Shown in pieces: positions 31,555 to 39,979 of a DNA stretch of 64,000 nucleotides. Source of the DNA: an uncultured Oscillospiraceae bacterium. GTDB taxonomy: Bacteria; Bacillota; Clostridia; Oscillospirales; Oscillospiraceae. The notes under the pieces were generated by a model that was not told where the DNA came from, made no database searches, and worked only from the letters and a program-made list of their open reading frames with translations. The stretch lies in assembly GCA_950075865.1 (NCBI GenBank), contig CATMVA010000006.1, positions 1-64,000 on the forward strand, read 5' to 3'. Made by a program: the position numbers and the translations under genes. The stretch's first letter is position 1, and the number at the start of each line of letters is the position of its first letter.

Positions 31555-33449
31555 GCCGTCGGCCCCTGGGCTTGCAGCTGCTGCTTGCTGAACTGGAGAG
31601 TATAGAGCTGGTAATACCGGCCCTTATTATGAAGCAGCTCCTGGTGGGTACCCTGCTCCAGAATCTCGCCGTGGGAGAGCACAATGATGTTATCCGAGTG
31701 CTGGATGGTAGACAGCCGGTGGGCCACGATGAGCATGGTGCCGATGTTCTTCATCTTCTCCAAGGAGTCCTGAATGAGGATCTCGGTCTCGGTGTCGATG
31801 TTGGCGGTGGCCTCGTCCAAAATCATGACCTCAGGCCGGTGGATAATGGTCCGGGCGAAGGAGAGCAGCTGCCGCTGTCCCGCCGAGAAGTTGTTGCCCC
31901 GCTCCCGGACCACCTCGTCCAGGCCCCCTTCCAGCTTATTGATGAAGGAGTCGGCATTGACGTACTTACAGGCCTGCCAAATCTGCTCGTCGGTGAAGGA
32001 CTCTTCCCGCAGGGCGATGTTAGAGCGGATGGTGCCCGAGAAGAGGAACACGTCCTGGAGCATCTGGCCGAAATGGCGGCGGAGGGAGGCGATCCTGATC
32101 TTCTTGATGTCAATGCCGTCGATCAGGATCTGGCCCTTCTGGATATCGTAATTTCGGCAGATCAGGGACAAAATGGTGCTCTTGCCCGAGCCGGTAGCCC
32201 CCACAAAGGCCACGGTCTGCTTGGGCTGTACGTGGAAGGAGACCCCCTTGAGCACCCACTCGTCGGGGATGTAGGCAAACCACACGTCCCTGAACTCGAT
32301 CTCCCCCCGGATCTCGTCCAGTTCAATGGCGTCGGGCTCGTCCACCACCTGGGGCTCCATGTCAAAGACGGTAAATATCTTCTCAGCCGAGGCCATAGCC
32401 GACTGGAGCATATTGAACTGCTCGGTCAGGTTCTGGATGGGCCCGAAGAACCGGGAGATATACATATAGAAGGCCACCACCGTGCCACTGTCAATAACCT
32501 GGCCCAGGAAGGTGGTTCCCCCAATGTACCCCCGGGCCGACAGGTAGAAAAGGCACATGACGGCAAAGGTGTTCAGCAGGTGGATCAACGGTCGGAAGGT
32601 ACCGAAGACGATCATCTGCCTCTGCCTGGCCTTGGCCAGGGCGGCGCTCTTCTCCAGAAACTCGTGATTCTTCCGGTCCTCCTGGTTGAAGATCTGGGTG
32701 ATCTTGATGCCCGACAGGTTCTCCGACAGATAGGTATTGATATCGGTGGTGCAGTCCTTCACCTTCCGGTAGGCCCTCCGGCTCAGCAGCCGGAAGATCA
32801 CAGTAAAGAAGATGATAAAAGGCACAAAGCACAAAATCATCAGGGTCAGGGCATAGTTGAGCACCAGCATGGCGCACAGGATGCCCACCACCGAAAAGGC
32901 GTTCTTCACCATGTTCACCAGAATGTTGGTAAAGAGCATGGAGATAGCGTTGGTATCGTTGGTCTCCCGGGTGACCAGCTTACCCACGGGAATGTTGTTG
33001 AGCTGCTCATGGGAGAGGCCCTCGATGTGAACAAACAGGTCCTCCCGCAGCTTGGAGAGGATCTTCTGTCCCACCCGCTGGAGGATGATGGACTGGAGAT
33101 AGACACAGACCATGGACACCACCAGCAGCCCGGCATACAGGGCCACCATGGTGTAGAGCTGGGGCAGTTCAAACTCCTCCTGGACCATATTGGTCACGCT
33201 TCCCAGGATCCGGGGGGAAATAAGGTCGTAGGCAATGGAGAAGACCATGATAAAGAGGACCAGCACAAAGCTCTTCCAGTGGGGCTTGGCGTAGACAATG
33301 AGACGGCGGAACAGTTCTCCGTCGGGCATGGTCCGGTCAAAACCGATCTCCTCGGTCTTTCCCTTGATGCTGCACCAGATGATCAGGAATGCGGTGGAGA
33401 ACAGCCCCACCACACCGCCGACCATTAAAAGGGGTAGATAATCATGCAT
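31551..33449 (-). CDS. ABC exporter half-transporter (TM-NBD), second gene
   Basis: 632 aa from ATG 33449, overlapping its partner by eight bases. An extra N-terminal TM (LLMVGGVVGLFSTAFLIIW) precedes the six-helix exporter domain. NBD: Walker A GATGSGKST, signature FSAGQRQLLSFAR, Walker B VMILDEATANID, H-loop VAHRLST. The signature is FSAGQ rather than LSGGQ. With the preceding gene it forms a heterodimeric multidrug/lipid-type exporter. Confidence 0.9.
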   Translation of the reverse strand: MHDYLPLLMVGGVVGLFSTAFLIIWCSIKGKTEEIGFDRTMPDGELFRRLIVYAKPHWKSFVLVLFIMVFSIAYDLISPRILGSVTNMVQEEFELPQLYTMVALYAGLLVVSMVCVYLQSIILQRVGQKILSKLREDLFVHIEGLSHEQLNNIPVGKLVTRETNDTNAISMLFTNILVNMVKNAFSVVGILCAMLVLNYALTLMILCFVPFIIFFTVIFRLLSRRAYRKVKDCTTDINTYLSENLSGIKITQIFNQEDRKNHEFLEKSAALAKARQRQMIVFGTFRPLIHLLNTFAVMCLFYLSARGYIGGTTFLGQVIDSGTVVAFYMYISRFFGPIQNLTEQFNMLQSAMASAEKIFTVFDMEPQVVDEPDAIELDEIRGEIEFRDVWFAYIPDEWVLKGVSFHVQPKQTVAFVGATGSGKSTILSLICRNYDIQKGQILIDGIDIKKIRIASLRRHFGQMLQDVFLFSGTIRSNIALREESFTDEQIWQACKYVNADSFINKLEGGLDEVVRERGNNFSAGQRQLLSFARTIIHRPEVMILDEATANIDTETEILIQDSLEKMKNIGTMLIVAHRLSTIQHSDNIIVLSHGEILEQGTHQELLHNKGRYYQLYTLQFSKQQLQAQGPTA

Positions 33450-35223
33450 TGTAGCCCGCCCCCTCTTCCTCCAGTTTCTGCAGGTCCACCATGTGGCGGT
33501 AGGCCGGGCAGTTCTCGTAAAGCTCCTCATGGGTGCCAGCAGCCACCAGAGCGCCGTCGTCGATAAAAATGACCCGGTCCATCTGCTCGATGGTGGAGAT
33601 CCGGTGGGCGATGAGAATGGTGGTTTTGCCCGCCCGGGTCTGGCGCAGATTGCCCAGAATGGCCCGCTCGGTGCTGGTGTCCACGGCGGACACCGAATCG
33701 TCCAAAATCAGAATGGGCGCGTCCTTTATGAGGGCCCGGGCAATGGAGATCCGCTGCTTCTGGCCGCCCGAGACCGTGACCCCCCGCTCGCCCAGAACGG
33801 TGTCATAGCCCTCGGCAAACTCCCGGATGTTGCCGTCCACGTCGGCCAGCTGGGCAGCCACCTGGACCGCTTTGGGGTCGGGCTCCCTGGTGGTAAAGCC
33901 GATGTTCCGGGTGATGGTGTCGCTGAACAGGAAGTTATCCTGGGGCACATAGGCTGCCGCCTGACGCACGTCCCAGATGGGCACCGTGTTCACGTCATGG
34001 CCGTCCACGAAGATGGTCCCGTCAGGCACGTTGTAGGTCCGCAGGATCAGGTCCACCACCGTGGTCTTGCCCGAGCCGGTCCGCCCCACCAGGCCGATGT
34101 TCTCCCCAGCCTCGATTCGGAAGGACACGTTCTTCAAGGTGTCGTACTCCCCGTCAGGGTAGCGGAAGGTCAAATTCCTGAACTCGATCTCCCCCTTCAC
34201 GTCCTTCAGGGGCTGAACGTCGGGGCGGTCCGCAATGTCCAGGGGCGCGTCCAGCAAAGCCGAGATCCGCTTGAGGGAGGCCATGCCCCGGGAGGTCATG
34301 TCAATGAGGTCGGACACCGCCATGATGGGCCAGACAATGGCGCTGAAATAGCCGATAAACTCCACCAGCTGTCCGGCGTTGAAGGTCCCCTGGTACACCA
34401 GGAAGCCGCCGAATCCAATAATGACGCAGATCACCGACTCCACCAGCAGTGTTACCGTGATGCGCAGCAGCACCGAGGAGCGGGTGTAGGCCACGTTGGC
34501 CTTCTCGTTCTCCTTGTTCAGTTCCTGAAAGGCCAGCAGCTCCTTGGCCTCCTTGACAAAGGCCTTAATGACCGCGATTCCGGTAAAGCTTTCCTGGGAG
34601 AAATCGGACAGCTTGGAGAAGGCCGCCTGCCGGGCGTCCCACTTCTCCATCATGTGCCTCCCCACGATGGTGCTGGCGCAGAAGAGCAGCACCATCGGGA
34701 TCAGGGAGAGCAGGGTCATGGTGTGGTTCATCCCCCACATCTTGAAAAAGGCCAGCCCGCCCTGGATGATAGCGTCAAAGAAGCTGAGCATGCCCCAGCT
34801 GAAGCACTCCTGAATGGTGTCCAGGTCATTGGTGAAGAGGCTCATCAGGTCTCCCACCTTGTTGACGTGGTAGTACTGCTGGGAAAGGTCCTTGGCGTGG
34901 TCGAACATGGCGTTGCGCAGGTCGGCCTCCACCTTGATGGCCGAGCCCGCAAAGCAGAACCTCCACAGGAACTGACCCACCAACACCACCAAAATGACCG
35001 CGGCCATGGGCATACAGACCCGGTCCAGCAGGAAGTCCAAGTCGAAGGGCAGTCTCACCCCATCCACCACCACAAACCCGCTGCCCAGCCCGTTGATGAC
35101 CATCTGATAGAGGTTGGGGATGACCAGCCCGGCGTAGTCAATGGCGGCCAGGGTCACCACACCCAGCAGGATCCAGCCTCCATACTTAATATAATACTTG
35201 TTCATGTGCTTGCCGAAAATCAT
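33442..35223 (-). CDS. ABC exporter half-transporter (TM-NBD), first gene
   Basis: 593 aa from ATG 35223. Six-helix TMD then NBD with Walker A GRTGSGKTT, signature VSGGQKQRISIARA, Walker B ILILDDSVSAVD and IAHRIST. The Walker B carboxylate neighbour is D rather than E (LDDS), so this half probably carries the degenerate ATP site and its partner (LDEA) the active one, as in TM287/288- or BmrCD-type exporters. Confidence 0.9.
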   Translation of the reverse strand: MIFGKHMNKYYIKYGGWILLGVVTLAAIDYAGLVIPNLYQMVINGLGSGFVVVDGVRLPFDLDFLLDRVCMPMAAVILVVLVGQFLWRFCFAGSAIKVEADLRNAMFDHAKDLSQQYYHVNKVGDLMSLFTNDLDTIQECFSWGMLSFFDAIIQGGLAFFKMWGMNHTMTLLSLIPMVLLFCASTIVGRHMMEKWDARQAAFSKLSDFSQESFTGIAVIKAFVKEAKELLAFQELNKENEKANVAYTRSSVLLRITVTLLVESVICVIIGFGGFLVYQGTFNAGQLVEFIGYFSAIVWPIMAVSDLIDMTSRGMASLKRISALLDAPLDIADRPDVQPLKDVKGEIEFRNLTFRYPDGEYDTLKNVSFRIEAGENIGLVGRTGSGKTTVVDLILRTYNVPDGTIFVDGHDVNTVPIWDVRQAAAYVPQDNFLFSDTITRNIGFTTREPDPKAVQVAAQLADVDGNIREFAEGYDTVLGERGVTVSGGQKQRISIARALIKDAPILILDDSVSAVDTSTERAILGNLRQTRAGKTTILIAHRISTIEQMDRVIFIDDGALVAAGTHEELYENCPAYRHMVDLQKLEEEGAGYNA

Positions 35224-35287
35224 ACTATTCTCCTTCTTCTCTCGTCCCGCCGCGATACCCTTTTGTATAAATATCCACCAGTTTCCC

Positions 35288-35317
35288 ATTATATATCGGC
35301 CGTCCTTGGAAAGTCAA
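35288..35317 (-). promoter_or_regulatory. Promoter of the ABC exporter operon
   Basis: Minus strand TTGACT (35317-35312), 18 bp, TATAAT (35293-35288); 65 bp before the first gene. Confidence 0.75.
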
Positions 35318-35379
35318 TGATTTCCAGGATTTTATCCTGAAATTTTCCGCCCGTTCCGGAGCCCCTTTCTTGGTAAAAA

Positions 35380-35427
35380 CACCGGCAGTGCCCCGGCGGG
35401 AATCTTCCCGCCGGGGCACTGCCGGTG
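35380..35427 (-). terminator. Terminator with a perfect 23-bp stem
   Basis: Arms 35380-35402 and 35405-35427 are exact reverse complements, centred on a TC. On the minus strand the stem is followed by TTTTT. Ends the sigma/anti-sigma operon. Confidence 0.9.
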
Positions 35428-35455
35428 CCTTTCTCCATTCGCAAAGGATCTGTCT

Positions 35456-36475
35456 TTATTTTTCCAGTCCGGTCCAGCTCAGCTTCCAGCCCTCGGGCGT
35501 ATTGACCAGGACCATGGTCAGATAGGCGTATTCCCCCTCGTTCTCGCCGCCGTGTCTGACCAAAACGGTGGCCTTGCTGGGCGCCGTTCCGTTGTCCACC
35601 TCCCAGGTCACCCCGGCCACGCTGACCCAGCCCGACACATCCTCTCCGTAGTCGTTCCCCGAATAGGTCGCCGCCTCCCCGGTGAGCAGGCCCGCCACCT
35701 GGTAGAGCCGGTTGGCGAAGTAAGCGTCCATCAGCCGCCCCGTGGTCTCCCGGAGCTGGTCCATCCATGCCGGCGCCTCCTGCCGGTCAGCACCCAGCAC
35801 CACCTGGAAGGTCTCCACCATATCCCGGAACCGGGCGCCGTGGCCCTCCTCGGCCTCCAGGAAATACCGGGCCGTGATCAGGAAGGTCCCCCCCTCCCCG
35901 TCGTCGATTCCATAGACCTCAGCTTGGGGGGAATCCCACTCTGTCCCGCCGGACGCCCGGAAAAAAACCCCCTTTTCGGTCTCCTGGGCCTGTCCCACCT
36001 CGGCGTACTCCCCCTCCAGGGCTTTCTGTCTTGCCTGAAGGGCCGTCTTGGGGGCCACCCCCGGCAGACGGGCGATGGTCATGTCGATGGTGGGGAAGTC
36101 CTCCCCCAGGCCCTCTCTGGGCCGGATCACCCAACTCTCCTCCTCCCGGGTGATGCCGTATACGCTCTGGTTGACAAAGATCACAAATCCGGGCTCGGCC
36201 ACTTCCTTCTGATAGGCCTGGCACAGGTAGAGCTCCCCCACCTCACCATTGTTCAGGACCAGGGCGGGCCCCTGGGTGACCTGGCTCGTCTGGACCGGAG
36301 GCGGCGTGACCTGGGGTCCGCCGCGGGAAACCGACACCACCCCCAACACCACCGCCAGGCAAGCCGCCAGAGAGACCAGGGGCTTCCAGTACTGTACCAT
36401 TGCCTTTTTCTCGCTTCTCGCCAGCAGAGCCGGGTCCACTTCCCCCAGCGCCGCAAAGATCCGTTCTTCCTTCAT
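35456..36475 (-). CDS. Putative membrane anti-sigma factor
   Basis: 339 aa. A short cytoplasmic N-terminus, one TM helix (VSLAACLAVVLGVVSV, about 33-48) and a ~280-residue extracytoplasmic part whose end (LMDAYFANRLYQVAG to WKLSWTGLEK) looks NTF2-like. ATG 36475 overlaps the stop of the ECF sigma gene by 4 bp; this pairing is the basis for the anti-sigma call. No zinc-binding HxxxCxxC motif is present. Confidence 0.65.
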   Translation of the reverse strand: MKEERIFAALGEVDPALLARSEKKAMVQYWKPLVSLAACLAVVLGVVSVSRGGPQVTPPPVQTSQVTQGPALVLNNGEVGELYLCQAYQKEVAEPGFVIFVNQSVYGITREEESWVIRPREGLGEDFPTIDMTIARLPGVAPKTALQARQKALEGEYAEVGQAQETEKGVFFRASGGTEWDSPQAEVYGIDDGEGGTFLITARYFLEAEEGHGARFRDMVETFQVVLGADRQEAPAWMDQLRETTGRLMDAYFANRLYQVAGLLTGEAATYSGNDYGEDVSGWVSVAGVTWEVDNGTAPSKATVLVRHGGENEGEYAYLTMVLVNTPEGWKLSWTGLEK

Positions 36476-37035
36476 AACACGATCCCCTCCCGCTCAAAAT
36501 ATTGCTTCAGCTTTTCCCGGCTGCGGAAGAGGCTGCTCTTGACCGCCCCCGTCCCCATGCCGTACCGCCGGGCGATCTCCTCCAGGCTCTCCCCGTACCA
36601 GTACCGCCGCAGAAAGATGTCGCCGGCCCGCCGGGGCAAAGTGTGAAGAAACCGGTCCACTGCCTCCTCCACCTCGGTGTCCTCGGCCGCCTGCTCCGGA
36701 CCGGGCAGGTCGGAGGGCACGCACTCAGCCAGCTCCTCCAGAACCAGGGGCAGCTCTCCGCCGCCCCGCTTCCCCCGTCCCTGCGCCTTCCACCGGTTGA
36801 AGGCCAGACAGCGGGTGATCTTCCCCAAAAAGGGGGCCAACAGGGCCGGCCGGTTGTCCGGCATGGTGTTCCACGCCCCCAGCCAGGTGTCGTTGACACA
36901 CTCCTCCGCGTCCCGCTGATCGGGCAGCAGCCGGGCCGCGATGGCCCGGCAGTATCCGCCGTACCGGGCGGCTGTCACGTCAATGGCCGCCTGGTCCCTC
37001 CTCCAGTACAGCTCCACAATGGCACGATCCTCCAT
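36472..37035 (-). CDS. ECF-type RNA polymerase sigma factor
   Basis: 187 aa from ATG 37035 with AAAGGAGAG upstream. Region 2: LPDQRDAEECVNDTWLGAWN, then ITRCLAFNRWK. Region 4: LPRRAGDIFLRRYWYGESLEEIA and the HTH MGTGAVKSSLFRSREKLK. No region 3. Together with the downstream membrane protein it forms a signal-responsive pair; the target genes are not visible. Confidence 0.88.
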   Translation of the reverse strand: MEDRAIVELYWRRDQAAIDVTAARYGGYCRAIAARLLPDQRDAEECVNDTWLGAWNTMPDNRPALLAPFLGKITRCLAFNRWKAQGRGKRGGGELPLVLEELAECVPSDLPGPEQAAEDTEVEEAVDRFLHTLPRRAGDIFLRRYWYGESLEEIARRYGMGTGAVKSSLFRSREKLKQYFEREGIVL

Positions 37036-37128
37036 TTCCGTATCTCTCCTTTCTTGAAAGGGCCCTTCCCCTATCAAGTCAACAAAACGGAGCCAAGGTT
37101 TCTCTCCCCGCCCCATTTTTACAAAAAA

Positions 37129-37157
37129 CCGCCCCGGTGAGAATCTCACCGGGGCGG
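37129..37157 (-). terminator. Terminator of ppdK
   Basis: Perfect 14-bp arms (37129-37142 / 37144-37157), then TTTTTT leftward. Confidence 0.88.
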
Positions 37158-37175
37158 AGTCGCTCTCAACTTGCC

Positions 37176-39815
37176 TTACCGAGGGTTCTTAATGGCAGCC
37201 TGGGCGGCGGCCAGCCGGGCGATGGGCACCCGGAAGGGGGAGCAGGACACATAGTCCAGACCCACGCTGTGGCAGAACTCCACGCTGGAGGGATCGCCTC
37301 CGTGCTCGCCGCAGATGCCCAGATGAATGTCGGGGCGGGTCTGACGGCCCAGCTTGGCGGCCATGGCCACCAGCTTGCCCACACCGTTCTGATCCAGGCG
37401 GGCGAAGGGGTCGCTCTCGTAGATCTTCCTGTCGTAGTAGTAGCCCAGGAACTTGCCGGCGTCGTCGCGGGAGAAGCCGAAGGTCATCTGGGTCAGGTCG
37501 TTGGTACCGAAGGAGAAGAACTCCGCCTCCCTGGCGATCTCGTCGGCGGTCAGAGCCGCGCGGGGGATCTCGATCATGGTGCCCACCTTGTACTTCATCG
37601 TAGAGCCGGCAGCCTTGATGGTCTCGTCGGCGGTCTCTACCACCACGCTCTTAACGTACTTCAGCTCCTTGACCTCGCCCACAAGGGGGATCATGATCTC
37701 GGGGACCACGTTCCAGTCAGGATGCTTGGCGTTGACGCTGAGGGCGGCCTTAATGACGGCCCGGGTCTGCATGGCGGCGATCTCGGGATAGGTGACGGCC
37801 AGACGGCAGCCACGGTGACCCATCATGGGGTTGAACTCGTGGAGGGAGTCGATGATGGCCTTGATGTCGGCAACGCTCTTACCCAGATCCTTGGCCAGAA
37901 GCTCAATGTCCTTCTCCTCGGTGGGCACGAACTCGTGGAGGGGGGGATCCAGGAAGCGGATAGTGACAGGATAGCCCTCCATGGCCTCGTAGAGGCCCTC
38001 GAAATCGCCCTGCTGCATGGGCTCCAGCACGGCCAAAGCGGCCTCCCGCTGCTCCACAGTATCAGAGCAGATCATCCGGCGGATCGCGGGGATCCGGTCG
38101 GCATCAAAGAACATGTGCTCGGTGCGGCACAGACCAATGCCCTGGGCGCCCAGCTCCTTGGCCTTCTTAGCATCGGCGGGGGTGTCGGCGTTGGTCCGAA
38201 CCTCCAGCTGGCGGTACTTGTCAGCCCAGCCCATGATCCGGCCAAACTCACCGGCGATGGTGGCGTCCACGGTGGGGATGGCCCCGGCGTAAATATTGCC
38301 GGTGGAGCCGTCCAGAGAGATGTAATCCCCCTCGCGGTAGGTCTTGCCGGCCACCTCAAACTTCTTACCCGGCTCGTCCATCTTGATCTCGCCGCAGCCC
38401 GAGACGCAGCACTTGCCCATTCCACGGGCCACAACGGCGGCGTGAGAGGTCATACCGCCCCGAACGGTCAGGATGCCCTGAGCGGCCTTCATGCCCTCGA
38501 TATCCTCAGGGGAGGTCTCCAGCCGGACCAGCACTACCTTCTCGCCCCGCTCGTGCCACTCCTTGGCTTCCTCGGCCGAGAACACGATCTTACCGCAGGC
38601 GGCGCCGGGAGAGGCGGGCAGAGCCTTGGCGATGGGGGTGGCGGCCTTCAGGGCCTTGGTGTCAAACTGGGGATGGAGCAGGGTATCCAGGTTCCGGGGG
38701 TCGATCATGGAGACAGCCTTCTTCTCGTCGATCATGCCCTCGTCCACCAGGTCGCAGGCGATCTTCAGCGCGGCCTGGGCCGTCCGCTTGCCGCTGCGGC
38801 ACTGGAGCATATAGAGCTTGCCGTTCTCCACAGTGAACTCCATGTCCTGCATATCCCGGTAGTGGTCTTCCAGGGTGTTGCACACCTTGACGAACTCGGC
38901 GTAAGCCTGGGGGAACTTGCTCTCCATCTCAGAGATGGGCATGGGGGTCCGCACGCCGGCCACCACGTCCTCGCCCTGGGCGTTGGTCAGGAACTCACCC
39001 ATCAGCTTCTTTTCGCCGGTGGCGGGGTCACGGGTGAAAGCCACGCCGGTGCCCGAGTTTTCGTTCAGGTTGCCGAAAACCATGGGCATGACGTTGACGG
39101 CGGTGCCCCAGGAGTAGGGAATATCGTTGTCCCGGCGGTACACATTGGCCCGGGGGTTGTCCCAGGAGCGGAACACGGCCCGGATGGCCTCATAGAGCTG
39201 GACCTTGGGGTCGGCAGGGAAGTCCTGGCCCAACTGCTTCTTGTACTCGGCCTTAAACTGGGTGGCCAGCTCCTTCAGATCGGCGGCGGTCAGGTCGATG
39301 TCCAGCTCCACCCCCCGCTTCTCCTTCATCTCGTCAATGAGCTTCTCAAAGTACTTCTTGCCCACCTCCATCACAACGTCGGAGAACATCTGGATGAACC
39401 GGCGGTAGGAGTCGTACACGAACCGCTCGAACTTGGGATCGGGGTTTCCGGCGATCATGGCGGCGACCACGTCGTCGTTCAGACCCAGGTTCAAAATGGT
39501 GTCCATCATGCCGGGCATAGAGGCCCGGGCGCCCGAGCGGACCGACACCAGCAGGGGGTTCTTGAGATCGCCGAACTTCTTGCCGTTGATCTCCTCCATC
39601 TTGGCCACATACTCCCAGATCTGGCCCATGATCTCATCGTTGATCTTCTGGCCGTCCTCGTAGTACTGGGTGCAGGCCTCGGTGGTGATGGTAAAACCCT
39701 GGGGCACGGGCATGCCGATGTTGGTCATTTCGGCCAGATTAGCCCCCTTGCCGCCCAGCAGCTCCCGCATGGTGGCATTGCCTTCGGAAAACTGATAGAC
39801 ATACTTTTTTGCCAT
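37176..39815 (-). CDS. ppdK: Pyruvate, phosphate dikinase
   Basis: 879 aa, standard length. N-terminal ATP-grasp domain (LLGGKGANLAEM at the start), the phosphohistidine domain with the catalytic His in GGMTSHAAVVARGMGK (about 455), and a PEP-binding TIM barrel ending LGICGEHGGDPSSVEFCH. It interconverts pyruvate + ATP + Pi and PEP + AMP + PPi, serving PPi-linked glycolysis or gluconeogenesis. Single gene with own promoter and terminator; no regulatory-protein gene adjacent. Confidence 0.97.
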   Translation of the reverse strand: MAKKYVYQFSEGNATMRELLGGKGANLAEMTNIGMPVPQGFTITTEACTQYYEDGQKINDEIMGQIWEYVAKMEEINGKKFGDLKNPLLVSVRSGARASMPGMMDTILNLGLNDDVVAAMIAGNPDPKFERFVYDSYRRFIQMFSDVVMEVGKKYFEKLIDEMKEKRGVELDIDLTAADLKELATQFKAEYKKQLGQDFPADPKVQLYEAIRAVFRSWDNPRANVYRRDNDIPYSWGTAVNVMPMVFGNLNENSGTGVAFTRDPATGEKKLMGEFLTNAQGEDVVAGVRTPMPISEMESKFPQAYAEFVKVCNTLEDHYRDMQDMEFTVENGKLYMLQCRSGKRTAQAALKIACDLVDEGMIDEKKAVSMIDPRNLDTLLHPQFDTKALKAATPIAKALPASPGAACGKIVFSAEEAKEWHERGEKVVLVRLETSPEDIEGMKAAQGILTVRGGMTSHAAVVARGMGKCCVSGCGEIKMDEPGKKFEVAGKTYREGDYISLDGSTGNIYAGAIPTVDATIAGEFGRIMGWADKYRQLEVRTNADTPADAKKAKELGAQGIGLCRTEHMFFDADRIPAIRRMICSDTVEQREAALAVLEPMQQGDFEGLYEAMEGYPVTIRFLDPPLHEFVPTEEKDIELLAKDLGKSVADIKAIIDSLHEFNPMMGHRGCRLAVTYPEIAAMQTRAVIKAALSVNAKHPDWNVVPEIMIPLVGEVKELKYVKSVVVETADETIKAAGSTMKYKVGTMIEIPRAALTADEIAREAEFFSFGTNDLTQMTFGFSRDDAGKFLGYYYDRKIYESDPFARLDQNGVGKLVAMAAKLGRQTRPDIHLGICGEHGGDPSSVEFCHSVGLDYVSCSPFRVPIARLAAAQAAIKNPR

Positions 39816-39866
39816 AAATGCTCCTCCTTATAATCCTTCTTTTGTGCTGTACGCTGATGATGTTTT

Positions 39867-39894
39867 ATTATACCATGTCCCCCCGGAAAAGCAA
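39867..39894 (-). promoter_or_regulatory. Promoter of ppdK
   Basis: Minus strand TTGCTT (39894-39889), 16 bp, TATAAT (39872-39867) with an upstream TGG. Confidence 0.7.
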
Positions 39895-39922
39895 GGGAAC
39901 TTTTTACTTTTTCTCCAAAAAG

Positions 39923-39947
39923 GCGGCCTCCGTGAAACGGAGGCCGC
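39923..39947 (-). terminator. Terminator of the hydrogenase operon
   Basis: GCGGCCTCCGT (39923-39933), GAA loop, ACGGAGGCCGC; leftward TTTTT. Confidence 0.85.
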
Positions 39948-39979
39948 TTTCGGTCACTTTGCGTCAAAAAACGGGCCTT

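Noticed and set aside
31572-35340. Two ~615-codon plus-strand frames opposite the ABC exporter genes
   Set aside because: Same cause: reverse-frame shadows of conserved ABC proteins.
37137-39833. 898-codon open frame on the plus strand opposite ppdK
   Set aside because: Antisense shadow of a high-GC gene; His/Gly/Val-rich, no family, no RBS, and ppdK is certain.
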